This document shows, piece after piece, positions 12,385 through 23,239 of a stretch of DNA of 64,000 nucleotides. Each line of letters begins with the position of its first letter. Positions within the stretch are counted from its first letter, which is position 1. The notes beneath the pieces are model-generated. The model saw only the letters and a list, made by a program, of their open reading frames with translations. It did not search any database and was not told the origin of the DNA. The translations under genes and the position numbers were made by a program. Where the stretch lies: contig NC_085137.1 in the NCBI RefSeq assembly GCF_035046485.1, positions 46,245,155 to 46,309,154 of the forward strand. The letters run 5' to 3'. This DNA is from Aedes albopictus. Taxonomy: Eukaryota; Arthropoda; Insecta; Diptera; Culicidae.

Positions 12385-12475
12385 TTAACCTTCTTCACGC
12401 ATTAGCTGACGCTCACCCCGCTGCCGTAGTGGATGAAATGGGGTCATAATGACCCCAATACACGACTAGGGTTAA
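12385..12475. mobile_element. 91-bp palindromic MITE with TTAA ends, copy 2
   Basis: Same family as 3670-3759. It begins TTAACCTTCTTCACGCATTA, contains GGGGTCATAATGACCCC, and ends CACGACTAGGGTTAA. Confidence 0.75.
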
Positions 12476-13207
12476 GGTGGTCAAGCAGTCAACTGCGAGG
12501 TCTGATATCTGTTTTGTTGTTGAACATGACATCGGAATATGTATCATCAATAAGTTTTGAAAATCGATGATGGCTTTGTTAAAATTGTTGCTTTTCTATG
12601 TAAAGTGTTTTCAGGATTCAGGAACATTTTGGCTAACGTCGAAGAAAAGTTCATGAGTACATATTCGACGAGAAAGGCACTATCACCACTAGGTGGATTA
12701 ATCTGGGTTTTTTAATCAACAGCCTTACGTTGATTTATTTGTAGCTGTCTCTCTAATCCTCTTCCTAGCCACAGCCCAACTGGAATGGGATGTATGGATA
12801 TTGGAGAACGGCAAACTTGTAAGATGCAATTCTATATAATACTCTTTCAGTGAGGCGGGTTGTAGTCGCTCGAAGAACTATCAAAAACATCAAGATATAC
12901 AATATCGACTGTTTGCCAGCAAACGCTCCAATAACAATCTGCATGAGTATTCTCTCGGTTAAATCCACGCACAGCAACCGTTCACACAAGGAAATTAGAT
13001 CTGAACGATATGCCATATCAGAACACTACGCCAAAACGATACCAACGCGAGCGTTGCAAACATGGCTAGTGTATGTCTAGTCTCTTATGCCTAATGTAGG
13101 TACCAAGCCACGTCGTAAGTAACGAAATACGTCTTCATTAGTGAAATTCAAGTGACTTGTTGATATAGATAAGCAAAATGATGTAGCTTACTCTAGGGGC
13201 GTAAGCA
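12476..13207. other. Intergenic stretch upstream of the tRNA gene
   Basis: No recognised gene. Overlapping short ORFs on both strands at 12765-13080 have no domain I know. Confidence 0.4.
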
Positions 13208-13279
13208 GGGGATGTAGCTCAGTGGTAGAGCGTTCGCTTTGCATGTGAAAGGCCCCGGGTTCGATCCCCGGCATCTCCA
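13208..13279 (+). tRNA. tRNA-Ala (anticodon TGC)
   Basis: A complete 72-base cloverleaf that delivers alanine to GCN codons in cytosolic translation. The acceptor stem GGGGATG pairs with CATCTCC, including a G3-U pair, the hallmark that alanyl-tRNA synthetase reads. The D arm is GCTC...GAGC. The anticodon stem TTCGC/GTGAA encloses the loop TTTGCAT, so the anticodon is TGC. The T arm is CCCCG GTTCGAT(C) CCCGG, and the discriminator base is A. Internal pol III promoter boxes are intact (A box near 13215, B box GGTTCGATCC). CCA is not encoded, as expected for a eukaryote. Every stem is paired, so I read it as functional. It is not visibly part of a SINE. Confidence 0.97.
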
Positions 13280-13281
13280 GA

Positions 13282-13287
13282 TTTTTT
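13282..13287 (+). terminator. Pol III terminator of the tRNA-Ala gene
   Basis: A run of six T begins three bases after the tRNA end, the usual stop signal for RNA polymerase III. Confidence 0.85.
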
Positions 13288-14430
13288 GAATGGTTGCAAG
13301 CGACATTCTTGAACAGAAGGATAAACTTGGCATACTGCATTGCGCTGTTCGTTGAGCCCAAAGCAATCAGCGTCCATCTTAATGGCGGAGATAGTTGGCC
13401 ATCGATAAAATTTGCCATTAACCGGGGTTGTTTGCATATCAATCCCTATAAATCGGCCGTTTGCATTGAAAACTCGTATTTCATAGTCGGCCGGGCCCGC
13501 ATCTTGATTAACATAAAAGTGTACATTCAATCAGTTTCAACTTACTTCGGGCAATTGGCGTTCGTAAATTTTAGTGCTCCCTTTTTACGATTTATTCGAC
13601 TTTCATCCAATCAATCTCGACCAACGATCGACTACCGTTTCGTGGAAGCGCGACGGCCGAACCTTGACTAAAGGTTGTGTTTTTGCCGTTCCATCATTCA
13701 TGTCCCAACAGAAAAAAAAACAACAACAACGTGGTACAATCAAACGAACATAATGAATCAGATTGACGAAAAACGGGTGAATGTATTCTTCGGGTCTCGT
13801 TTGCAAAATGGGCTTGTAATCGGCTTTGAAGATCAATGCGAAATTCCGTTTGACACAGTTTCCCGGTGTTTGTCTGGTGAACTTGAATAGATAAGCATCT
13901 TTGGATACTGGCACTGTGGGAACAAGGACACCATTTAAAAAGTAACTTTTTTTGTGTTTTTGTCTCTCAAGCTGGATGGAGCTAACGTATCAATTTCATG
14001 TTCCTATGTCCTTACATTAATCAAAGCAATCCGTTAAACACCGGTTTTGTCAGTGCCTACACTTTGGGAAGCGATCATAATCGTCCATTCACAAAGTCAG
14101 CCTACTTCATCGTTGTCACCAACCAGTCAACGATCGAATCTCATAAATAAAAAGGTACAAGGTTTTAGAATGTCACGCCGCCGTCTAATCGATCTGAGGG
14201 GTGACTCAGAAATTGATTCAGGCCTATATGAGTCGCGGGAAACAAACGTCCCATAACTCATACACTGCGATGCTTTGATAAGCATGGGCGGTAGTGGTAG
14301 TATGCAAGGCTGTAATGAGTAAAAAGGGGCTAATATGTATATTCTTCCATAGGTTTTAATTATATTTATGCAATTCGGTATTATAATTTCTATTTTATAT
14401 AACTTATTTTGGTATTGGCCAATTTTTCCA
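13288..14430. other. Possibly single-copy stretch with unassigned ORFs
   Basis: The composition is less AT-rich than nearby repeats. On the minus strand an open frame covers about 13320-13530, a soluble-looking segment with mixed composition and spaced cysteines; it then reads through the tRNA gene, so that end is artefactual. A second minus-strand frame lies at 13603-13914. A GTAAGT motif on the minus strand near 13540 could be a splice donor, but the putative intron would be too short. No domain is recognised; a broken or partial host exon is possible. Confidence 0.25.
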
Positions 14431-14674
14431 AACTGGTTCATTATGCAACTGAAATGAGTTGCATAATGAAAAATAGTTACATAATGTTCCTAATGCAACT
14501 TATTTGAGTTGCATTATGAACATTATGCAACTCAAATGGGTTGCATTATGAAAAAATCATTGCATAAAATTTTGTATGGAACTCGTTGCAAAACTCGATT
14601 TTTTCAGCACTCTTCGTATTTATCCAACTCGGCAAGCCTCGTTGGATAAATATACGACTCGTGCTGAAAAAATC
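14431..14674. repeat. Cluster of TTGCATTATG palindromes plus a hairpin
   Basis: At 14440-14545 the words GAGTTGCATAATG and CATTATGCAACTC alternate on both strands at least five times. This is followed by a hairpin with arms GATTTTTTCAGCAC (14597-14610) and GTGCTGAAAAAATC (14661-14674) and a further inner stem around TATCCAAC/GTTGGATA. No coding signal. Likely a small foldback element family. Confidence 0.65.
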
Positions 14675-14879
14675 AACTTTTTGCAACTCGTTGCATAAAT
14701 AACTATTTGCATTCTTTTTCACACCACGAAAACTAATCTGAAAAAATCGAAACATATCAAACGTAAAACACACATACAAGAAAAAGACAAAAAAATCTTC
14801 TACTTTATCGATCTTCTTGTCGCCCTTTTATCAATTAACCTGAGAATTGTCTAGCACTTAAAGGCTGTATTACTTGGTG

Positions 14880-15127
14880 TAATAAATTTGATTGATTGAT
14901 TTATCTTAATTATAAAGACTATCAGCCCTTGGCTGGTTCCTCTCTAGGTGTAATAAAGAATACCTAGGACGAATTAAAATTGATCACTTCTCTCTTCCAG
15001 CCACTACAGGCTGAGCATTGATAAATTTCATCGTTTTCATTAGCAGAAACTTCGTAAAGCCACAAATTATCACCAATAGAATAACGAGGATCGAGAGCCG
15101 TTTATAAATGGTTCATATTCACTGTGT
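14880..15127 (-). mobile_element. Possible 3' tail of a non-LTR retroelement
   Basis: Read on the minus strand, this ends with CCAGCCAAGGGCTGATAGTC, an AATTAAGA-like run and repeated ATCAATCAA. I recall such tails from insect non-LTR elements. A short open stretch upstream contains a CxxC. The element is cut at 15127 by the TTAA-ended insertion. Confidence 0.35.
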
Positions 15128-16258
15128 TAACCCTTCATGACGCGCGCTGCTGTAAAAAGTACAATACTACCACAAAACCTCGCTCGTCGTATAGGATTTT
15201 TTTTTTAATTTTTATTTTGTGAATTTTAACTTAAATGCTAATTCTACACTCTCGTCGTATAGGGGAATTGGGGGTAATATAAACACCCTAAGCGTTTGTG
15301 GTCGTTTCCAATAGAAATATGACAAAATCTTTATTTTTCACCCCGTAATATCGTAGATAGCAATATATTCAAAGAGTTCTGGAAGAAAATATTTATAAAA
15401 AATACAGTTTTCTTACATTATTTTCGATTACAAAACATGCAAGAAAACAGAGTCATGAAAAGTAGTGTGAGTAAATGAAGATTCGATGGGGGTAAAATGA
15501 ACATGTCTTCAAAAACAAGTTTAAATGTATAATTTCGATATATTCAAGTATCAGCCAACAAATTAAATACAATTTTTATATGCTACACTTTTGAAACTTT
15601 TGATATATAATTTGGCATGTGCTGGAATAATTTTTTGAAAAAAATGTACTAAAACAAGCGATTTTTAGGATGAAAATCTTATCTTATGAGCGCAAAATAC
15701 TTTTTTCCTTAACTTTTTGCACTAGTTGTGTCAAAATATGTGCTATAGATTTCAATATACCGAGTTTGCACAAACTTTAATGGGTAAAGTTTGAACCAGC
15801 TGTTCATTTTACCCCCAAGTCGTTCTGGTTTTATAGTTGTTCTAAAAATTGTATTGAAAGCGTAACCTATTTTTTTTTTTTAACTGAATATTATCTTTTG
15901 GAAGTACATTATTGGAATATGGGATCACACATGTCATAATTTTCGAAAAATATACGAATTGACCTTAATTCAGATAAGCTCAATTTTACATCAGAGCATA
16001 TTTTTTATGTGGTTTCTGATATTTTCGTCATAATCAAGTGGTTTATTCAATTTTGAAGTTCAAGATCAGCAGAAGTATAATGTTTTACGTTATCACACAG
16101 CATCCAATCGTTAAAACATGCAGAAATACGCTAATTGCTGTAAAACAACACCCTGTTCATTTTACCCCCCCCCCCCTGTTCATTTTACCCACAATTCCCC
16201 TACAGCGCAAGCGCGGTGCAGTTTCGCTTGCTTGATGGCGCGCGTCCTGAAAGGTTAA
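15128..16258. mobile_element. TTAA-ended TIR element, interrupted by an inner element
   Basis: The left end TTAACCCTTCATGACGCGCG and the right end are inverted copies (TAACC.TTCA.GACGCGCGC). The TTAA at both extremes suggests a TTAA target. Only about 190 bp belong to this outer element; the rest is the inner TA-flanked insertion at 15262-16200. TTAA ends recall piggyBac-type MITEs, which is an inference. Confidence 0.65.
15262..16200. mobile_element. 939-bp TA-flanked TIR element nested in a TTAA element
   Basis: Inverted ends GGGGAATTGGGGGTAATATA and the complement of CATTTTACCCACAATTCCCC are flanked by TA at 15260-15261 and 16201-16202. The right end contains a duplicated GTTCATTTTACCCC word around a run of 12 C (16165-16176). 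There is no transposase ORF, so it is non-autonomous. Confidence 0.75.
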
Positions 16259-16606
16259 AGAGGTTTTCAGTATAGGGTTGAGAAATTCGGCCGCACGAAT
16301 ATATTTTCTCATTTAGGGAACCAAAACAACTCCTTTGCAGCTCTTTTTGCTCATCAAAATGTCCTTTCTGGCCATGATAACTTTTCACGATACGCCATCG
16401 CACATTGATCGAAACCACCCAGCATTTCCTATCACTAATCTTTCGATACAAACGATGATTTTCCACGTTGTATTTCTACTGTAGCTGTACCTGACGTTCT
16501 TCATCACACCTTGGACCACGAGCAGTACATCGATCACTTTCAACAGTCGATGATCTTGACGATGCATGCTAACAATGAAGTCCGAATTCGACATCTTTAA
16601 CACCAT
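16259..16606 (-). pseudogene. Ty3/gypsy-like integrase N-terminal remnant
   Basis: Two overlapping minus-strand frames carry an HGQKGHF-like stretch followed by LNEKIYS. This resembles the zinc-binding N-terminal part of Ty3/gypsy integrases, which sits just after RNase H in pol. It lies downstream, on the same strand, of the RNase H remnant at about 16900-17450, with a foldback repeat in between. Frames are shifted and the catalytic core is missing because the TTAA element abuts at 16258. Integrase identity is moderate. Confidence 0.5.
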
Positions 16607-16678
16607 AATACAGTCTGCTACACTGCCGTGTGCAGCAGAGGTAGAACACTCTTAGTCTCTCTGCACACTAAACGCTTT

Positions 16679-16883
16679 CAGCAATATTTTGCTGAATTTT
16701 GCTGAGCTGAAGGGTCCAGCAAAATTTTGTGCTGAACTTTCAGCAACTTTTGCTGAATTTCAGCAAAAAGTTGCTGGTGATCAGCAGAGTTTACTGAACA
16801 AATCAGCAAATTTTGCTGAATTTCAGTAAAATTTTTGCTGAAACCATCAGCTTGGCAAAATTCAGCAAAATTTTGCTGACACA
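16679..16883. repeat. TTTTGCTGAA/TTCAGCAAAA palindromic repeat block
   Basis: About 205 bp made almost wholly of alternating TTTTGCTGAATT and its complement, at least twelve half-sites. It interrupts the decayed gypsy-like pol between RNase H and integrase. It is highly self-complementary and looks like a foldback MITE. Confidence 0.7.
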
Positions 16884-16899
16884 TCAAATCGATTTTTTG

Positions 16900-17900
16900 G
16901 TGTGTGTGTGTTCTTCAGCTGGTGATCTACTCAGGACATGGACCATTTTTGAGCCTTCGCGATGCTCAATGCAGAAATCGCACTCTAAGAACTTCAAAAC
17001 TACCGGACCGCTCTCTTGTTCATCTCTTTCTACGCGTAGGCATCGCGCACAGTCGAACAGTCCGTACGAATAACGATAAACCGCCCGTCGTCGAGATATT
17101 GCCGGAACCGATCACCGTTCGCATACACCACTAACATTTTCAGCTCATAACTATGGTTCACTTTAGTTTTCGATTTCTTCTTGCTAAAATAACTCACTCG
17201 TTTCCATGACCACCTCGTCTACTTTCTGCAGCAAATTCCAGCGACACCCAGGCTCGACGCATCGGTATGTACTATGTAGTTCTACTTCTGCATTCGGGTC
17301 GTACAGCACAAGCATAGGTCTTCGCACTAAAAGTTGCTTGATCTTCTCAAATGCTCGCTGTTGTTCAACCTCGCACGCAAGTTATTTAAAACGTCGATTC
17401 CACTACGTGACTGTAGTCTTGCATGAATCTTCTGAAAAATCCTCATAAACCTAGGAACTGTTGTACTATGTGTACGGTTTCAGGAACTGGGAAATCTGTG
17501 GGTGCATGAAAAAGTAGCCCTTCTTCAGGTTTATGGTGAAACTATCTTCAGAAAAAGCCGTCAGCAATCTTTCTAACTTGAATAACAGCTCTTCTTCACT
17601 TTTCTCACTTAAGATAAAATCGTCGATGTAAGCCACGATAATAATCTTCTGCTTTCTCACTATCCTTTTCCACTATGTATATTGTTCATCATTCGACGCG
17701 CATCCATTCCTTAAGCTCAAAGGCATTCGTAAGAACCGATACTGACCATTTTGTAATATCCACTGTACACATCGACGGTAATGAACATATCCGCTCCCGC
17801 TAACTTCTGGAGATACGAGTCAATCTCGAGCATCGGATATTAGTATTTTATTGTTTCGGAGTTGGGTAGTCGATAGTCAATAGCAGGCATCCAATTTTTC
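16900..17900 (-). pseudogene. Ty3/gypsy-like reverse transcriptase and RNase H remnant
   Basis: Read on the minus strand from 17900 downward, I see YRLPNSETIKY, a segment ending LAGADMFITVDVYSGYY (RT domain 2-3 signature), then YIDDFIL at about 17620 (the YxDD catalytic box), then EQQRAFEKIKQLL and PMLVLYDPNAE (RT-RNase H connection), and finally HREGSKMVHVLSR, the end of the RNase H domain. This domain order is that of a Ty3/gypsy pol. Several stops and frame changes break it, so it is inactive. The protease piece at 20597-20845 is in the right order and on the same strand, and probably belongs to the same copy. Gypsy relatives include insect errantiviruses; no env is seen here. Confidence 0.75.
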
Positions 17901-19730
17901 ACTCACGTGATCAAATTCCCCGGATTTATCCACCTCCGCGATCATGATTTCTCACTGCATTGGATGAAAAATGAAAGTCTCTCACTGCAGCGCTCACGAT
18001 ACAATTCTTTTTCTTTCCATGCACAACTCACGGATAAACAACAAAGCATCCAATTTTTCACTCTGTCTGCGAGTTACAGAATATCTCCACCGAAGCACGA
18101 GATCGATTATTTTACGTTTTTAGTGATACCGTGTTTACATGAAGCGTACTTGTTTCATAGCCATATCTAGATAATGCGGCACCGCTCAGACGTCAACTGG
18201 GTGGAAACGTGGATAGCAGACTGATCAAATATTTTCTCCTACGAGAGCAAACGATTTGTGAGTAAGCGCTTGTTGGAGAGTGCATACTTTTATCACGCAA
18301 AGAAACCAGAGTGAGAGCCTTTTCAATCGTTCATGAGTGCAAGGAAAATATAACAGGCTGCTTTATCCGGATCAGTCCTGCAAAATATCAGTCTCAGTGC
18401 CTGTTTTTCAGCCGAAAATGAATGACTGCGGAGGTCGTTTTCAGTTCCTCGATGTGAGAACTGAAAGAGTCCGAGAGCTCCATTCGTGAGCGACCCAACA
18501 AGATTAATTCCCAATCATTCACACACTACTCATGCTGAAAGGCCATTCGTGTCAAGCGGTGGGTTGTGAGAGTGAGTACCCTATACGCTACCACGGGTGA
18601 AAACACTCAACTACAGAAAATTGAATGGAAATTTAGCCCTGTCAGCTCTCGCTTTCAGCACGCTGCGTGCGAGTGTGAGTACCTATATCATTTCGCTCCC
18701 GTGCACATTGGTCGGGCTCCATACAAAGGGGCGGCCAAAACTCCCAAAAAACGAAATTGATAATTTTAAACTTTATTTCACCTTATAACAAAGTTAATGT
18801 ACTGTACTTTTATGATTATTAATTAAAAGAATACTAGCTTTTGTATTTCAATGACATTTTTACTGCCAAAGTGGCCTAAGTCATAAAATTGAAAAATGAA
18901 TTATTCGAAAAAAGTAAAATAATAATATTTTGAGAATGGAATATATGTTTTAAGTTATCCAGCATATGAAAGCTTATTATTGGACTGTTTGAATGCACGT
19001 ATGATGCAAAATTAATATGTCACAAAACTTTTCAAATTTTCATATATTGTACCATAGAAATTATGGGAATTTTTAAGTTAAAAAACGGTTCGTGTCGTCA
19101 CGTGTCGCCGCAATTTCGAATAGTACATCTTAAACATCATGCTTAGAGCTGCCTAAAAACGTTTAAATATTTTGCAGAAATTTGCAGTTTTTTAAATTAG
19201 AGCTTTTTAAAAAAGTCATGTTTTTTCATATATTTTACGTTATTTTTCCATTTTTTACTGAAATAAAATTTATCTTTCCACATTTTTCACACGTTTTGAA
19301 TAAACTTGATTGGATTTGATCGAAAGATAATCATTTATTTAAATCCGAATTGATTTTCTAACAAAAAACGCAAAAAATATGGAGTTTACTGATTTTCACT
19401 GTTTTTAAAATTATTGAAATTACGTAATTTTTGAATACCCCTTTTTAAACACTAAAAACACTATATACCATATCTGGGCAACCTATAACTTCGATTAAAC
19501 ACATAAAAAGAGTTTTGGCCGAACTTTATCTTTTTCCGACCATTGTGCCGTGTTGCTGATCGGGAAGCAACATTGACAGGAAAACCAAAACGGAGAAAAT
19601 GAAAAAAGCAAAATATCGCTATCATAAAGGCCTGTCGAAAAATTGCAGCACTGATCCGGATAATGTCGCTGTGTGATAGATCGTTAGTGAGTGAGGGAAA
19701 TATTTGGTGCCTGGTCAATAGGGGAGCGCC
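17901..19730. other. Interior of the decayed gypsy-like region, no clear gene
   Basis: It lies between the protease and reverse transcriptase remnants. Short ORFs only. From about 18770 the sequence is very AT-rich and resembles old non-coding repeat. I cannot identify the insertion(s) that must separate the two pol pieces. Confidence 0.4.
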
Positions 19731-19733
19731 CTT

Positions 19734-19816
19734 GGATGAACCAAATGCCAAAACCACTTTTTCTTTTCATAGAGCCTCTATGAAAAGAAAAAGTGGATTT
19801 GACGTTTGGTTCATCC
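19734..19816. repeat. Short perfect hairpin, part of a small inverted-repeat element
   Basis: Arms starting GGATGAACCAAATGCCAAAA and ending with the complement meet at an AGAGCCTCT core containing CTTTTTCTTTTCATAGAG. Weaker inverted similarity (AGGGGAGCG / CTTCCCCT) extends outward to about 19718-19836. Confidence 0.7.
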
Positions 19817-19978
19817 TAGGTGAACCACTTCCCCTGGCCTATAGCTATAGCCATCCGCAACTCATGGTTCACCACTTGGCTATAATCGGGTGAATCAGTC
19901 CAATAATTCATGCACTAACTCAGCCAAAACACTCTCGAGCATATTCCATCTTTTGGGGTCTTACACGGTTACAGAAGT

Positions 19979-20233
19979 TACATAGATTTGTGTACTACTA
20001 GATCAGCCTCACTGCTGTGTCAAATGTACTCAGTTACTTTTCCGACTCTGGTGCTGCCATGAGAAGAGTATTCACAATTATTTTTACACTGATCGCTTAT
20101 TGATAATGCATGTCATCGTTCAGAGAAAAATAATTATGAACTTTGCTCCCATACCAGCACTAGAGCCAGAAAAGTAACTGTGTACATTTGACACAAGGGT
20201 GAAGGCTGATCTAGTAGTACACAAATCTGTGTA
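19979..20233. repeat. Foldback element, ~80-bp arms
   Basis: The left arm from 19979 contains GATTTGTGTACTACTAGATC and GTCAAATGTAC; the right arm to 20233 is its inverted copy with GATCTAGTAGTACACAAATC. The central ~100 bp are AT-rich. No ORF. It sits inside the gypsy-like remnant region. Confidence 0.75.
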
Positions 20234-20479
20234 CATTGTACACAAGCCAGTGTTGTTTCGTTTCAGGGTGTACGAACATAGGCTCCGCACTCATCAAACG
20301 TATCTTCATCTCAGCCGATGTAGCCCGGCCGACCCATCTCTCACCCCATATGAGCATTCGCCGATTCTACACTGCTATCTCGTTGACGAGGCTCACGAGG
20401 GGGACGTTGTTATTTTTGCGACACTTCTCACTCAATTTTCACGTCTCTCTTACGTTTCACCATCACCAGTCCATCACTA

Positions 20480-20595
20480 GGGTAATTTTCCAATTGTTGC
20501 ACGGCTAAAAACTCGCCTATTGTTGCACACTCCATGTTATTCTTATGAGGTGTGCATGGCGAATTTTTAGCCGTGCAACAATTGGAAAATTACCC
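20480..20595. mobile_element. 116-bp palindromic MITE with TA duplication
   Basis: TA at 20478-20479 and 20596-20597 flank an element starting GGGTAATTTTCCAATTGTTG and ending in the exact complement. The arms run about 39 bp with a single mismatch, and the ATTGTTGCAC word recurs just inside the left arm. It lies at the edge of the retropepsin remnant. Confidence 0.85.
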
Positions 20596-20596
20596 T

Positions 20597-20845
20597 ATCG
20601 ATGATATCCAAGCCCAAAACTACCGCTGTGTCTTGGACCCAGGTTGGCATGATCTGCAACTCCACTGGTAAGGATACCTCATCAACCTGCAACTTCACAC
20701 ATACTTTCGAGGCCACGTTGATGTCCTTCTTCCCGAATCCACGGAGAACTTTCTGACTGATTGAGCTAACCTGCGTACTTTTCTTGCATCGTAGGAACCT
20801 TGCCACCCGTATCCACTAGCGCTCTCATCGATACTCCACGCTCCC
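20597..20845 (-). pseudogene. Ty3/gypsy-like retropepsin (aspartic protease) remnant
   Basis: On the minus strand, ALVDTGG (the D-T/S-G catalytic triad of retropepsins) lies near 20805-20825, followed after a frame change by about 65 codons with ELQIMP and VLGLDIID, the flap-to-ILG region typical of these proteases. The protein would process the retroelement polyprotein. The frame shift and downstream MITE show it is dead. It sits upstream of the reverse transcriptase remnant at 16900-17900 on the same strand. Confidence 0.65.
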
Positions 20846-21212
20846 ACTAACACGAAAGGCATTTTTCTGGTCTACAACCTGAAACGGTCAGGGCGTGGAA
20901 ATTATCACATCACGTTTAGGAGGTGAAATGACAGCGCGTCCAGGTGCATTTTTGACTCCCATTTTCGAAAGCACCGATCTTGTCATCCACAATTGTTGAC
21001 ACAACTTTTGGAATGTGGTGAGATAGGTATAGTATCTACCCGTGTACAACATTTCAAGTCAATTGATTCAAAATTGACTGAGTTATAGTGGAAAACAGAC
21101 GAATATAGAAGCCCCCGCCCAAGTGGCGCGATTCCCTACTTGCATTACATTCAAAAGAAGTGAAGATTCGTCTATTCCCATTCAATCGACTGGAAAAATT
21201 CTCCTTGACCTA

Positions 21213-21539
21213 TACCCGGGTAGAGGTGAAATACTGACGATCAAAACGTGATATTGGTTTGATTGATATAAGAGATAAAAGATCTGAAAATAATATCTGA
21301 AAAATGTTCCTTGAACATCTGAATAATAACAAAATTTGATATTTCAAGATCAAACGAATAGCTTGCTGCTATTGGTTAGATCTTACAAGATCTTGTTCTG
21401 ATCTGAAAATGATGTTCCAGGAATAAATGTAAGATATTATTTTCAGATCTTTTATCTCTTATATCAATCAAACCAATATCACATTTTGATCTCAACATCA
21501 ATATATGTTATTATTGAGCTCTTTTCCTCCACCCGGGTA
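21213..21539. mobile_element. Foldback/TIR element with TACCCGGGT ends
   Basis: Outer ends TACCCGGGTAGAGG and CCTCCACCCGGGTA are inverted. Inside, a 60-bp inverted pair (21239-21298 and 21432-21491) contains GATATTGGTTTGATTGATAT and its complement. No ORF. It is a non-autonomous element. Confidence 0.75.
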
Positions 21540-22789
21540 CCCTATCATAGTTTTGCTGAACAACTTATTGATCCTTTAAGTTGAGCCATTAAGTTGTACC
21601 CCTTGACTACGCCACTGTCCGCCAAGTTTCCATAAGCCACCCAATCCGTTGTCGTTAGTGTCTCGTTTCTTGAGTCGGACCGGACGGAATAGGCATCGGG
21701 AAAAATGTCACCTAGACACACGGTTATGGATGTATGACACCGTCCTCGTCGTCGTCGTCGTCGTAGTTCAAAGTCATAACCGCGAGCGAAACAAATAAAC
21801 TGCGATCGTCGCCCTGGCGGCCGTTTTCAGCGTCTTGTCACGGAAAAATCGATAGCCATTAGTGTCATGATTTAGCCATTAAAATGGTTCGCCTCCAAAG
21901 GTTAGGCCCGAACTGGTTGGTGTTGGCCCCTATGAAGTTGGCTTCGGGCATACTTTCCGTCCGGTTACAAATTACTCATCGGCATCTGATTAATATCTAA
22001 TAACTCATTACTTACCGCGCGAGTCCTCTTGTTTGTGACGCGGCACTTTTCAGCAAACAAAACGCGCCGTGTAAAAGCCTTCATTTAGCCGCACTGGACA
22101 ATAACCTCATTATCGTCGTCGTCGTCGTCGTCGACAATGAGAGAAGGGAGATGATTTGGAATCAATCAATTGACTGCTAAAATTGGGCGCACTTCAGGTT
22201 GATGAATCTATTACTGCCGCCGCTGCGCCGCGCCGTTAGTCCCTGAATGGTCAAATGGTCGTTCGAAAAGTGGTAAAACGAATAATCATCAGCTAGCCAG
22301 CAGCCAGCGCCAGCTTCAACACCGGCACCACACGGCAGCGTTTGAAGCTTGAAGACTGAAGAAGATGCTCCACTCGATTGGAGACTGTTTAAGTAGCGCA
22401 GTGAATGTTATTGGAAACAATCATCCGACAACTTGAGCCGAATGATGCAAACGCAGTTCAATAATTGAGTTGTTATTTGGGCTTTATGGCCTGAGGCTAT
22501 AGCTTTCGGGAGCAGTACGCTGCACAGATATGGCATTGTTTTTCATGCAGATTGCAGGGTTACGTCGTGAACATAAAACTATCGTAAATTAAGCGTTAAT
22601 ACTCTTGCGTCTTTTAGATCTTGATTGGTAGGAAATATTCATAATCACTTATTTGATTTATAGACTTGCTAACTCATTGTCACATTCGGTTCATTTATCG
22701 CTTAGCATAAATTTGGCTATTGATTGCTAAAGTTATTCAATTAGTGATAATTATGCAACTTTTTTTGGCTGCAAAACGGTGAGTCGATA
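21540..22789. other. Probably single-copy stretch with CGT/TCG trinucleotide runs
   Basis: It is GC-richer than the repeats around it, with (TCG)n runs at about 21744-21765 and 22113-22134. I see no repeat structure and no convincing ORF. It may be regulatory or intronic DNA of a host gene, but nothing in the sequence shows which. Confidence 0.4.
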
Positions 22790-23239
22790 AGAAGAGCGTC
22801 CAACATAGCTCTGGTCCTCACAAGTTCCTACCTCATGCTTCCACGGGTCAAACGATGACAAAGACCGCCAGCTAAGAGTTGTGTGCTTAGCTGGTAGTGC
22901 AGCCTGGGCACTGTTGTCCTTCTGACTTCAGCTAGATTGAGGAGGTACGATCCGAGTGTCTGTTCACCAAGGAGGTGCGGCTCAAACAGCGTCTGTTCTG
23001 GCATCCAGCGGCTGAGTAAGAAACGCTGCACCACGCCCAGCTAGATCCAAGGTGGCATCCCCATCGGCGTGGTCGTCCCAGTGTTGATTGAGACGTTAAA
23101 CAGAACTGGCACGATGGCCCTCCAGCGAGACAGGAGTGTTGGCGTAGGCCCAATAAGCCACCCGTAAAAATCCCCATTGCGAATAACATAGGAGAAAATA
23201 CGACTCGATACAATCGGCAAAGACCCACGCGACGCAAAA

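Noticed and set aside
13219..13530. 103-codon minus-strand ORF
   Set aside because: About 20 codons come from the antisense of the tRNA gene, it opens on a non-ATG codon just after a stop, and the rest shows no known domain; kept only as an unassigned stretch.
16165..16176. Run of 12 C as a possible regulatory G-quadruplex site
   Set aside because: A single homopolymer run next to a duplicated word is better explained by slippage at the element end.
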